Of a DNA stretch of 64,000 nucleotides, positions 36,770 to 48,799 are shown piece by piece. The notes beneath the pieces were generated by a model. That model was given only the letters and a program-made list of their open reading frames with translations, was not told the origin of the DNA and did not search any database. This DNA is from Podocnemis expansa. Taxonomy: Eukaryota > Chordata > Testudines > Podocnemididae. A program made the position numbers and the translations under genes. The stretch is from assembly GCA_007922195.1 (NCBI GenBank), contig ML682007.1, forward strand, positions 14,872,954 through 14,936,953, given 5' to 3'. Position 1 is the stretch's first letter, and the number at the start of each line of letters is the position of its first letter.

Positions 36770-36799
36770 AAAATAACAACAAAAAATAAAGAAAATGGT

Positions 36800-37565
36800 C
36801 CATCCCTATGGCTTCTCCTCAAATCCTAGAGTCTGTGCAGCCAGGTTCCTCCTCTGGCTAGTTCAAAGGGCCCCTTTCTTCTTTCCTACCAAGATTTGTT
36901 GGTCTTTGTGAGTGTATGCTGACTCTCTCAGGATCTGTAATTTTTAAGACCTAGAATTAACACTTCTCCTGTCTCTTGAGCACAAGACATGTGAGGTGGA
37001 ACTCAGTATAAGACAGCCACAAGGATGTGATTTCCAGTTTGCATGAACTCTCTGTCAATTGGTTATAGATTCTACAATCATCACAGCATATACTCCCAGC
37101 AAGAAGAATTAGAAATCTCATGTTGCCAAAAAATGTAAAGAGAAATCTGTATGACATTGGATTTTGCCTTAAAAATCCTTTTATTTAGGGACGACTAGGG
37201 ATGTAAAAATAGAGGCCACCCTTAGACATGTACAGATTCAGCCCTGTCTTGTCTTGCCCAAAGCGGAGAGAAAAACCAAGCACTTACCGTTTCTATTTTA
37301 TGCAGTTATTTGTTTATATGGTGATGCTTAAACATGTTTCAAATCAAGAGGAAATGGAACAAAACATTATTTCATCTAGCAAAAATGCCACATGTGTTTC
37401 TGAATCTGTCCCAGGTGACAAACCAAAGAAGGAAACAACTCTATCATTCAAAAAAAGAAATACTCAGAGATGAAAATGCTGCTACATTTCCTCCTTCCTT
37501 CCCCCACTAATGTACATGATGAGACCTGGAGTCTACTCCCATGTTTAAAACCCATGGACGGAAGC
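36800..37565. other. intergenic DNA, no gene
   Basis: Nothing recognised between the two hAT-type elements. Confidence 0.5.
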
Positions 37566-37573
37566 TTAGGGAT

Positions 37574-38010
37574 CAGGGCCAGATTAATTAACCTGGGAGC
37601 TCCGGGGTCTCCATCACTGCAGCCCCCCTGTTGGACACACAGACTGGTCCCCACCCCTCCTGCTGCTGGGGGGGCCCTCCCACCCCAGTTCCACCCTGGC
37701 CACTTTGCCTGGGGTTGCTGGCCAGCGCACGGCTGGCTGGGGAAGACTGTGGCAGAGGCTTCACTGCGAGCCAGCTGACAAATGGCCAACTTTGCCCCAG
37801 GGTGGATCAAACAGGCACTGCCCCCCCAATACTCCCACGGGCAGGCCAGCTGGCCCAGGGGTGGGGTGGAGTGCAGAGCCTGGCGTCTGGCCCAGGGCCC
37901 CAGCGGGGGGTGAAGTGGGGAGGGGCTGGACTATCTGAGGGGCTGGAGCCCAGGTCCCCCTTTTTTCCAAAGACTTGAGCCCCAAAAGCCCCTTTGATAA
38001 TCCAGCCTTG
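37574..38010. mobile_element. GC-rich non-autonomous hAT element, 437 bp
   Basis: The left end CAGGGCCAGATTAATTAACC and the right end CCCCTTTGATAATCCAGCCTTG form imperfect ~30-bp TIRs of hAT type. The 8-mers TTAGGGAT (37566-37573) and TTTGGGAT (38011-38018) differ at one base. Six open frames on both strands overlap here; none resembles a transposase. Confidence 0.85.
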
Positions 38011-38314
38011 TTTGGGATCCTCCTTTGGGAAGAAGGATTTTCTTATAGAGACTTCCCAGCATTATCCTCTTGAGTGGGAGGTGAAGTTAGCACCTCAAAT
38101 CTGGAAGATCCTCCAGAATTGCCTTTCTCTGCAGCCTGGGATGTGTGTCACATGCTAGGACCATCTGGGTATATCTCACTCAATCAGTTCCCTGCACTGG
38201 TAGGGGCCTCGGGCTTTGGTGTTCCTTGATCCCTCCTGACTTTGCCTGTGGCACACAATAGTTTAGTCTCCCGATCACTTTGTATGACTGTAGTTGTTAG
38301 GTTTGGCAGTGTTC

Positions 38315-38385
38315 AGTGGTCTGTGATACATGCACCGGAGGTCAGACAACTGGTAGTCCCTTTTGGCTTTAAACTCTATGATCCA
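38315..38385 (+). mobile_element. CR1 LINE 3'-end fragment
   Basis: GGAGGTCAGACAACTGGTAGTCCCTTTTGGCTTTAAACTCTATGATCC is a diverged forward CR1 3' end. Confidence 0.75.
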
Positions 38386-38932
38386 AGGGAGGCCAGGACA
38401 ACGAATGGAGTCCTTGTACTTACAACATGATTTCCAGCTCTCCGGCAGTGTGGCTCCAATGGAGCTGGGCTTCAAGCACCTGTTTACAGTGCCCCTTAGA
38501 CATCCGGGAAGCTACGTAGTACCATGCGATTTACCTTTTGAATTTACAGGGAAACAATGTCTTGGCCCCAAACTCATAATTTTCCCTTCCTCCTTCACTG
38601 GATCTAACTGGTGGGGATGGTGCTATAGGAGGAGCTTGAATCTGGTGCAGAAAAGAGGGGATTCCTGTACATGCAGTTTGGGTTGCAGTGGTCTGGTAGT
38701 GACTTGGACCTGTATTCTTCTGATGGGGAAAGATGTATTTCCACAGACTAATGTTAAATATTCACCAAGTAGAAATTGTCTGCTAAAACCTTCTGTCCTA
38801 GAACCTGATGCTAAATTCACAGTTCACTCAATTCCAGATTTAGAAGTAAAAATTAGATTTTTTTCTACAGATTTGGTTCATAAAAATTCCTCCCATTTTT
38901 CCTCATTATCTGTCATATTAAATGTAGATTAA
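38363..38932 (+). other. 189-codon open frame, function unknown, probably chance
   Basis: This is the longest single open frame in the window. It starts inside the CR1 tail, has no recognisable domain or signal peptide, and has no obvious splice or promoter context. In sequence of this composition, one frame of this size in 64 kb is unremarkable. I list it only so that it can be tested. Confidence 0.15.
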
Positions 38933-38939
38933 CAGGCCC

Positions 38940-40885
38940 TCAACTTAAGTTATTCTTTAACCTTTAAAATTTTATTCCATGGTTAGCATTTCTGAGATGG
39001 TTTTCTTCTATTGAAGATTATTTTATGTATAGTTTCAACATAAGCTCTTTGAATTCATGGATGCTCCATGTGTTGTCTCTCCCTTTGTTCATCTTTACCT
39101 GTTTGCTCTTTAATAATGTTCCCATTTGCAGGTTTGTAGGTCAAGTTACTAGTATTTTTGTTCAGTGAATAAACTTCAAATATACTCTGCTCTGGGCTTT
39201 TTTATACAGACTAGTAATAAAATGCACTGATTGGAGTGAGTGTGGGAAACTTTAGTATTTTATTATCAAAGAGACTTGTGCAACTATCTAATGCACTTCA
39301 GTTGGATCTCTCGGTCTACCTGCTGTTCTAAGCACAGGATTCTTCTGAGCAGAGGTTTCCATTTGCACTGGATTGTGGTGTGATTTTGACTAGGTATCAG
39401 CAAAAATCTGGTCAGGTCACATATGAATTCAGATCACCAGATGCTACTTGCACCAGATTAGATGTGGATTCTCAGAGATCAAGCCCTAAAGTGAAAAGAA
39501 GGTTGAGAAGCCTGTCCGCTGCATTGTTAAACTCTGTAATGGGTCAGTGTGGTTGGACTGGGGACAGAGTATCCACTTAGATTAGCCTCTATGTCTCCTT
39601 ATTGAAAATTTTCCCCACTCTGGCTGCATCAGAGTTAAACAATGGAGGCAGACAAGGGGACAGATGTATAATCTGTATTTACGCTGATTCATTGTCCCAG
39701 TACTCGACTGCAAAGGAGCTTTGGGCTGTTACTCTAACTCATAGTCTGACAGTGGCTGCATAAGGTTTTAGCATAGCCTCACAGTTCAGGTTGGATGGTA
39801 GATTTTTGCATCCCTCAAATCCTTGTGATCAGCAGAGCTTTATGCAGGGAAAGGAATTTCACCCTTGTGTTAACCCAGTCACAATGTCTACAAAAGAGAA
39901 GTGAAATGAAAGGTGGTGAGTGGAGGAAAGAGTGTCTTGGATTTGTTTCAGAAAGACAGAGTTTTGGTTTCACAAAACCAAAAAGTTAGCTAATTTGGAT
40001 CCTGCTTTGTTCATCTAATAAACCAAGGCTGAGCTGGGAGAGGGGGGCAAGAGTGATGAAATAGAATAGAAGAGAATTAGACCAAATGTTTCTGATTTTG
40101 CCCCCATTTAACTTCTTTGGGACTGTGTCCAAAAGACACCAACCTTTCTTGGGCTCCTCCTGAGAAATGCTAAATTTTCTCTACTGCCTTTTAAATCAAT
40201 AAAAATTGATTCAGGATCTTGGAAAGTCAGGGCTGGGCCTTCTGTAAGTAGGAGCTGAATGGGTGTGTGGCAAATTGTGGTAAAATGAATCTGGGAGGAA
40301 ATCAGGAAGAGGCTGTGGAAAGAAATGTGACATCTGTTGATGGCTCTAGTCAAGTGTGGATGCTGCATTCTTCATATTTTCTAACCTCATCTGACCTGAT
40401 AACTTCTAATTAGAATAAGAAAATTATCCTGAATTTGAATGTTTCCATCTGTGATGCTATAAAGCAGTTGCTGTAGCAGTGGAGTCTGGCCAAGGTGCTG
40501 GATTATCTTCTGTTGTTAACAACTAACATTTGAACCAGCTACTGAAAAATCAGACATCTGACTTGTTTTTAATAAAGTGAATAATAACTAAATAAAGCAG
40601 AAGGCACTAAATTCATTAAGGTTCCCAATAATGTGCCAGGAGTCTTCAGTGTTTGCTTCCACAGTGTAGTGATTATAATATGAACTCAAACCCTATTGGA
40701 TAATGTACCAGGTTATTCAAATTCTTTTGCCTGTGGACAGGGCATAATTTATTTATTAAATTGAATTTCTGGCATCAACATAACTTTCGAACTGCATATG
40801 AACACTCCAAAGATCATGTATGGGATGGGCATCAAGTCTGTCAAAAATAAACCACTTTCTCTGTAGGTGAGGCATGGTTCACATT
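38940..40885. other. intergenic DNA, no gene
   Basis: Nothing recognised. Confidence 0.5.
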
Positions 40886-40889
40886 GCAG

Positions 40890-41060
40890 AAGTGAGAGGT
40901 GGGAGCTTGGGTGTTTTTTGATCTTGACACTGACTCACAGCCTGGTGTTGGCCCAGTTACTTAATTTCTCTGAGTAGGTTTCTATCTCTGTGAAAAGGAA
41001 ATAATATTTACCTACTTTATGGCTCAAATCCTGAGGCTTCTGGTCCAAGTAAATCACCAT
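40890..41060 (+). mobile_element. MIR SINE fragment
   Basis: GGTGTTGGCCCAGTTACTTAATTTCTCTGAGTAGGTTTCTATCTCTGTGAAAAGGAAATAATATTTACCTACTT follows the MIR core and 3' region order. Confidence 0.75.
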
Positions 41061-41064
41061 CCAT

Positions 41065-42445
41065 CTCAAAGAGAATGTTGTCAAGTAAAAATTAAGTATT
41101 AATTCATTTCCTAAGACAGCTGAGGTGCTTTCATTTGAATTCTATAGGGGTTGAATCAAGCTCCAAGTAAAAACCTCAGGATTTGATCAATGCTTAAATA
41201 TCTCTTTGAAGATGTGCATATGAAATTAAAATCTGTTTCCTTAAAAGGGCACTTCAGAAATCTATCCCTTGCTGAGGCATGCTGACATAGTGCCCCTGGG
41301 ATCTTCCTTTGCTAAAGGGTCTGGAAACCATTTTCAATAAAAAGACCATGATAAGAACTCAGCTGGTTCACTGGAGAACATTTTACTTCAGTGATTTATC
41401 TGTAAGATTCCTATGCGCAAAAAGTGCTGGATGGCAGGGCGTCCATGGGAAGGTCTTGAAGGTTCTGGCCAACATGTTGTAATATATTTAACAATTAATG
41501 TTTCTGAAGTGTGCAACCTACATCAAAGGGCATATAGCAACCTGTTTGTGTGAAGCTATTTAATGCTTTGGGCAATGGAGCGGACAGATTAAAGTTGGGG
41601 AAATTTCCTGGCTTTCATATAACAATAAATCACTGTTTCATAGAATTCCTTCCACGAGAATACCCAGGCAGGTTCAAGGACTCTCTTTATTTGGATCTGG
41701 TCCAAAGTTTGATGGTAACTTCATGTCAAAACAAGTATTGTATACAGTGGAAATTAAGTGGGAGCACGGCAGTGGTACAGTCTTTCCAATAAAATCCACA
41801 ATACTACTTAACTTTTGGCATAAGCTCTTGCATAAAAGCAGATGTACATTTCATGGCTGGGAAAGTAAGTGGATCGGTAGATGAGCAAATAAGGCAGATA
41901 GCCAAGAAGAAAACTAGATTTCCGTATGCTCCTGCGAAAGGGGAGGAATATTGGGGAAACCAACATTAAAATACCATTAGTAGAGTGTTAAGAGTAATAG
42001 CACTGCTTTGCCAAGTAATGGCGTGGTGGAGTTGTATGTGAAGGAATGGAATGAAGTATCTCTTTATAAAGAGGAGAAACTGCAGTGGGAGGCCAATTCA
42101 AGGATTCTAATTTTGTCTTGGTATTACACGGGTTTCCATTTCATCACAATTTTTAGTATATCTTTATTAATGAATATCAGGAAATCCTTGCTTTCTTCCT
42201 TCAATATTTCTTGGAAGAAATAGAAATCAAAGGAAATCAAAGAAAATAAACATAAGAGTACAAAGCATAAGACTTTGCCAACAGTACTGAACTGATGTTT
42301 TGCTAGTGCTTTGACAGCTTGAAGTAGGAAAGGACACAGGGTAAAAAGAGTTTGCAACAGTTTATTGAGTCTATAGCCAAGTTTCCTAACTGTGGGAGTA
42401 GGCTGAGAACTCATCCGTGGAGAGCTAGTTGATCACATGGTACTA
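41065..42445. other. intergenic DNA, no gene
   Basis: Nothing recognised. Small frames at 41550-41792 and 42008-42223 have no family resemblance. Confidence 0.5.
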
Positions 42446-42449
42446 GAAA

Positions 42450-42640
42450 GGTCCATTGGTTCAGACTGTAACCTAGGGCTAAGATAATCTGGGTTCAAGT
42501 GCATGCTCTTTGACAGGCACCCTTGGGCAAGTCACTTCACCCCTTTAGTTCATCTGCGAAATGGGGATACAAGTCCCCCAGGAAGAAGGGATGGGCTGAG
42601 GATAAATACATGAAGAGATTGTGAGAGATTAGGGTGATAG
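42450..42640 (+). mobile_element. MIR SINE, well preserved
   Basis: GGGTTCAAGTGCATGCTC (B-box-like), CCCTTGGGCAAGTCACTTCACCCCTTTAGTTCATCTGCGAAATGGGGATACAAG and the following segment give tRNA-like head, core and start of the 3' part in order. It is the clearest MIR in the window. Confidence 0.85.
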
Positions 42641-42649
42641 GGAGCAGAT

Positions 42650-45600
42650 ACAAACCTACAATAGTTTAGCAGCTGTAAATAAAGCAGAGAAACTGAGGAC
42701 TAAATACTCTTTCATGTCACTTTTCTATGTAAGCAATTGCTTTAGTTGCCATAGGGATGTTAGCAGTTGGAAATGGAGGTGGGAAGGGGGAGAAATGTCT
42801 TGCTGAATGGAGGAGGAAGTGCCCAAAGGACAGTCTGAGTTATAATGGGATCCAATGAAGAAGTTTAAGACGCCCTGATCTGATGGGTTACCCTGGGAGG
42901 CGGAAATTGCACTGAGACCAATAAAAATATTTCCTGATTGTGTTCTGGTTGAAGAAGGTGACGTGGGTTCCTGCTGAAAGGGAGGAAAAAACTAGTTCCG
43001 ACTGAGAAATCGAAGCACTAAGCGTACAACATGAAATGGCAATGCTTTCTCAGTCATCACCAGGGTTACCCAATGCACTGAGGCTTGTTACAACATCTGT
43101 GATAATTTGAAATGAATCCCTTGTTCTCTGCAGGAAATAGAAAACTGAATGGGTAAAGTTATGAGTTAACTGCTTGGTAATTGAATTCCTATTGATGCAG
43201 CTGGGCACAGATGAAGAGGGAGGACAAAAGGCTTGCTCTCTTGTGATCACCTGTGGTAGATGAGAATTTAGCTCTAGCATGAGCAATACTGCATCAGATA
43301 TGCTGCAGACCCACCTAGTGGAGATCTAAAACTTAACAAGTCCTAGTAAAATTTTTTTGTAAAATGAGTAGAATAAAATATTTATTAAAACTTAAATCAC
43401 TCTGTTTAGACTTAGTTTTTAACTTGTACCATTTACATTTTTATCACTTGTGCTGTTAGCTTTATATATTCTTAGAAAACACAGAGATTCTATCTGTTTA
43501 AAAATAAAACAAACCACCTAACTAATGGAGGAAATAAGCTAATTGCAGAGATTTTCAAAGGCATGAATAACAACTAGGACCTAACTTCCGGTGACTGTCA
43601 ACAGGGATTAGGGGCTAGATTCACAAAGGAATTTAGACATGGTGATCTGAGCATTGCCATGCCTAACTTTTAGGCGCCTGATAAATCACAGGTTCATCAA
43701 GTCTGTGTTAGACACCTATGCTCCCTTTACAATGAATGTATTGATGTAGACTATGTAGACATTAAGGACTACAAATCCCTATGTATTTAACGTAAACAAT
43801 TTACTTTCACACATGCAGATTAAAATAAATGCACAGTATGTCACGCTTGCAAAGCACCAGGATCGGTGGCAGGCTGCCACTACAGACTGAAGCACAAGGC
43901 CTAGCAGCTCTGTCATGGTGCGTGATCTGTTAAGGCATTGGTTTTTCCAGTCCTGCCCCTTCTTAAGCATGATGGGAGGGTCCTGGTTGCCAAAGGAAGA
44001 GGGAAGAAAAACTTGAGAATGACTTGGTTAGGCTCGTCTGTTGGAGCACTCGCCTAGGAAGAGAGAGCGCCAGTCAACTTGCTCCAGTGACCTTTTTAAA
44101 TTATCCACAGAACAGCTAGATGCTTGGTTGATTGAGCCCTAATTGTCTTGCTGCCATTTGTCCTTTTAGAAAACCTACACCAGGACTGCACACTTAAATC
44201 CTCGAACCTTCTAGAATCTGCAAAACTTGGCTTGATAACTTTCACAATTAGACCTTCTTGGGAGATTCTGGTAATTTTTCTGATATCTCTGGCCCAGTGG
44301 AAAGCAAAACCACCTCATTTATAGTGTTTCAGCAGGGATAAGGAACTGTAGAGGTGCCTAAAAAAGCAAGAAAGCTAAACTTCTTACAGGAGTTGGTTCC
44401 AAGTTTTCAGCAAGCGTTGATGTCTATTGTTCTTACATTTTGCAGATAGAATAGTGCACCAGAAGTCTCATGAGATTTCCAGCCCAGATGTTTTTGACCA
44501 AGATGTTTATCCAGCAAAAATACTGTGAGGTTCCTGTTGCTCCTTAACATAGGGACTATCCTGAAAGTGCATCTTCATATTCTCAGCTAAGAGTAGCCTA
44601 TTTAAGAGCAGGTGTGACAAAGGGAGATAATTTCACCACTGGTTTAGAATTAGGCTCTTAAACAGATGAATCTTTGAAAAGTAACCACTATGCCACAGCC
44701 CCTCAGCTTTTGTTTAATACAGATTTCAGCAAATGATCAAATGGGTTATGTTTTTTCTTTTCAATTTCTTGTTACAAAGAGTCCCATAGTGTGAAACTAA
44801 ATTATGATTCTGGACACGTGTGCTGGCCCAGCACAGTTGTAATGTAACTATGAGTACATGTTGATGAAAAATTTATAGCCCAGGAGACTGAAGTCTACAA
44901 AGGAAGTACAGGCACAGGCACCGCTATGCAAACTTTTCCCTTGCAGCTCCATAAGCTTTTTTGGCGAGGGCTCAGTTAATTAAGCATGGTTTCACACATT
45001 AAGAAAAATACTCAAACTTATTAGAACTGGTCTAGGCACTTACTTTTTTAACATAAAAGTTTTTGGCAAATAACTTTCACTTTTGTTGATTTTCATTGAA
45101 ATTGTCAGGTTGTTGTCAAAATCCTTTTTTTTCTTTTGTACAAATTGAATCCTATCCCTCAAATATCTATTTAATAAAAGCCAAATTTTTGTCAAAATTT
45201 CTTTGTGATCTTTTTTTTTCAACCAGTATCTTGGTGGCCAAAACGCCCTGATGGAGGGATTTGAAGAAGATCTGGCTGTATTAAGGGCCTGATTAAATGC
45301 TGGTTGCAGTCAAAGGAAAGACTCTCCTACCCTTCAGTGGATCGTAGATCAGGTCCTAAGGGAAATCGTTTTTAGCCGTGACATTTGGGGTGGAGTGACA
45401 TGGCTGTCAGAGACTAGGTTATAACAACTAAATATTAGGCCACATTAACGAGTACATGGTAAAAACCAAACCACTGATTATTTTACCTCCAGTACTTCTA
45501 ACCAGGCAAGTATTACTACAGTAGCGTGAACAGGGTTTAACTTTAATAAAACAGATACAGATTGTTGTTCAAACATTGTGAGCTTACGGAAGGGCGTAAG

Positions 45601-45825
45601 CAATCAGAGCCATCTACTAATTGAATCAGTCAAGCAGTTGGGATTTAAATGTAGACAAGTTAGTGAAGACCATGTCTCAAGTAAATTCCCCAAGCCACTA
45701 GGTTATTATGGACTGCTGTGATATGGATCTATCTCAATCTCTCCTGTTAAAGTTTATTTTCAGTTTTAACCGTTTTACTTTAGATATAAACTGTGTCGGA
45801 GAAAATTCGTACAACTCTATAGCCG
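42650..45825. other. intergenic DNA with weak repeats
   Basis: Bases 43605-43745 resemble the 'ggattcacaaagg…cacctaa' repeat family. Bases 44032-44095 contain GTTGGAGCACTCGCCTAGGAAG, a tRNA-SINE A-box-like fragment. No gene recognised. Confidence 0.45.
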
Positions 45826-45829
45826 GGTA

Positions 45830-46231
45830 CAGGGGTCAGCAACCTTTTTGGGTGGGGTGTGCTAAGTCTTTCCCTTTCCCATGTGCTGTGCCGGCCCAGC
45901 ACCCTGAACAGTGTGTTTGTTCAGCGGCAGTGGTGTACCTGAGGGGCATGTGGCCTTCTGAGGAGCTGCCTACTGCTGCCTTCCTGGTGCCCCCTCTGCC
46001 CATGTGGGAGGAAGCAAGGCCAGAAAGGGGGGGTGACAGCCAGCTCCCATGGCATGGCTATAGGAGCTGGGAGCAGTATAGATCTGGTGAGCATTGGGAG
46101 AGGGAAGGGGCCAGAAGGAAGAAGTGGCTGTTGTGCAACTTGGGGCCAGGAATGGACATGCCGCCTTTGGCATGCATGGCAGAGATTGCTGCCTTGTGCT
46201 TGTAGCACTCAGCTGAGGTGGCTGATTCCTG
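45830..46231. mobile_element. possible hAT element, ~402 bp
   Basis: The left end CAGGGGTCAGCAACC pairs with GGTGGCTGATTCCTG at the right (12 of 15). The flanking 8-mers GCCGGGTA and ACCTTTTC do not match, so support is from TIRs only. The interior is GC-richer than the flanks. The 165-codon frame 45708-46205 runs through its left border and is unlikely to be real. Confidence 0.5.
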
Positions 46232-46239
46232 ACCTTTTC

Positions 46240-48375
46240 TCCTTCAGACAAAGGAACTTGAAGGATGGGATATCTCATAGCCCGGAAAAGTACTCTATCT
46301 AGTAGGCAACAGGTTATAAAGAAAGACCTTCCCTTCAGCTGTTTTCTATATCATACCAGAGGGAGATAGCAGTGAATGTGCCCAAAGACAAGAACATAGA
46401 TGTGTAGGGAGCTTTTGCTTAGATGCGAAGTGACTTTAGGTACCTTATAGAGTAGCTGAGCAGTTCTGCAGATGGCAGGGGTATATAAAGTGGGTGCCTA
46501 AATGCCTTTGTTTGTGGATAACAGTCTGTCTTTTGATGGATGGGTAAAATGTCATTCTTTTCCATTACAATCAATAATGAGGGATGTGTGCATGCAAGTT
46601 GAGTGTCTGGGTTGGTAATTCTGTAAGGTTGTGGTAAGCTATTTAAAAAGAATAAGCTTGGGGGGGGGGGGTTAACCATGACGACTCATACCTTAAATGC
46701 AAATGGCAGAACTTAATGGTAAATGCAGTAGTTTTGTCAAATGTTTGACTTAGTTTTTAATTGTTGCCCAGAATATCTGATTTTAAGTATTTCAATCCTG
46801 CACAATAAAAAGTATGTGTTGTGATCAATCACTCCTTCCCCTGCCTCCAAAATTTGGATTTATTTTAGTAAGTAAAGTATAGAGAAGTATGCCTGGTAGA
46901 TTTTTCTGTCTTTTCCTTTTTCTTTGTCTGGAGTCCAAGTCATGGTTTCCCTTTTAATAGATCTGGCCACAAACAGCAGTTCAACCATAAACATAGCTTT
47001 TTTTCCTTCCGTTACTCATTACAGGGGTTAAGGGATGTGAGCAATGACTTAATTCCTCAAAGTGAGTGTAATTCAAGAGACATGGCTAAAGTGCATCAGT
47101 CTGAACATTCACCAGACAAGTGAAACTCAAATCATGCCAGGAAAGCCATAAAAGATTGAGAAAGTCTATGCCAAACATTTAATCTTGAGATAATATAAAA
47201 GAGCTTTAAAGAGATACCAGAACTTATGTCTTTAGGAAGCCAGAAAATACTGCTCATCTTCCCCCTCAAAGAAACATTTTTCCTCTGTATTTTAAATGGA
47301 GTTGAAATTTATCAGCCTTGCATAGCTGTGCAATGTTATAATTGCCTTTAAAACATTAACCCAAACTGAGGTTGCCTCTAAACCTCTTCATATTTGGTTT
47401 CAGATCTCTCCCCTTCCCCAGATTTATTAAACGTTAGAAGCAAAGGAGATGGTTGCTGTTCTTCAGCAATTTATACAGCACCCTTTATGCCAAAAAAAAA
47501 CAAAAAACATCTTGGGGTTGTGTACTAGCATAAACAATGCTTGCAGTGCTTTAGGAAGGTGAGTTTAAACAGGTGCAGCAGAGAGACAGCAAACACATAG
47601 TATCTTTCTTAGACCCTGCATCTGGCAAATCCTTTAAGGAAAAAAAAAGCCAACCATTATGCTGTGAGCAAATTCTTCATGAGATTTAATTTGGGTGGGT
47701 TGGTGGATGGGTTGGAGAATCATTTTAAATGTTAAGGTTTTTGTTAGATCTAGTATCTATAGAAGCCAGCTCCATGCCTCCTATTGTTCTAATCCTGAAG
47801 TTTACAGCAGATGGGAATGAGTGCACTGGGGTGTTTGAAATACTTGGTTCTACTAACTTGTGTCACATGCTTAATATAAAATGACGATTCTAATCAGGAT
47901 TAAACCTGTAACCGGTTAATGCTGAGGGGGCCACCTGGCAGAGTCTGGGAGAAAGAGTCTAAACTAGCATGACATAAGTAGATCTTACTGAACTATAGGA
48001 CTAGCTCAAGGCTCGATGAGAGAGTATGAAAAGGCAGACAGGCATGGGCACGGCCAGATGGTTACTCATCATAGCACATTTACAGAGGTGCTATATTTCA
48101 GTTTCAGAAATGATGAAGAGCTGGAAGATTGCACACAACTGGAACTGACACTATAGACTAAATTGTGTTCTAGCAAAGGCTCCTGAATAACAGCTGCCTC
48201 TGTGTATTTAATATTTCCAAACTAGAGGTAGATTAAAACATTTGTTCTGAAGATTTGTTCACCAGCATCAAAGTTCAACTATTATCAACATACAAACACT
48301 AATCAAATTGGAAGCAATAAGTACTGCAACGTAATTGACCTGAAAAAGCTTATCATAATACCACTTTTAAATGGA
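46240..48375. other. intergenic DNA, no gene
   Basis: A G10 run lies at about 46661. Nothing else recognised. Confidence 0.5.
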
Positions 48376-48799
48376 AAAGCCAGATGTAAAAGTAAAAACT
48401 GATGTCTTGTTGCCAGCCGTGCTTTATCAAGGACATCCCTATATGAACAGGAAAGTTTCCTTCTTGAGTAATAGTTCCTATGCAGATTCCATCATGGGAG
48501 CATATGCGTGCTATACGCCAGAGCTGGAACTGCTGAGAGTAGTGACCGTCATCCACTTGGTACATCTGAGGTCTTATGTGGCTGGGCAGGTTTACAACCC
48601 CTCAGTTTCTTTTTCCCGCAGCATAGCTAAAGTCAGAACACCCTCCTCCCTTGAATCTGTATAATGAAAAGCAGCTGTTTAATTAGCCATTAGAGCATAG
48701 TTAGAATATAGCCTTAGTTTTAGTTAAAAAAAAATTAAAGTTATCCAAATTCTTCCCCCTCCCCCTGTTGGAGGGGATCATACCATGACACGGTCTTAA

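Noticed and set aside
35727..36803. Cluster of overlapping open frames as exons of a GC-rich gene
   Set aside because: They fall inside a solo LTR and a hAT element; both strands are open because stop codons are rare in GC-rich DNA.
38363..38932. 189-codon open frame as a new gene
   Set aside because: It starts inside a CR1 tail, has no recognisable domain or splice context, and its length is not surprising for one frame in 64 kb.
44032..44095. Functional tRNA gene
   Set aside because: Only an A-box-like stretch is present; no cloverleaf with anticodon stem could be drawn.
45708..46205. 165-codon open frame as a gene
   Set aside because: It crosses the border of a probable hAT element and is driven by GC-rich composition.
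45822..46239. Firm hAT insertion
   Set aside because: The TIRs match at 12 of 15, but the flanking 8-mers do not match; reported only as possible.
1..48000. Exons of NR3C1, ARHGAP26 or HMHB1, which lie near YIPF5 in human
   Set aside because: No segment translated to anything resembling these proteins; they would lie further left, outside the window.
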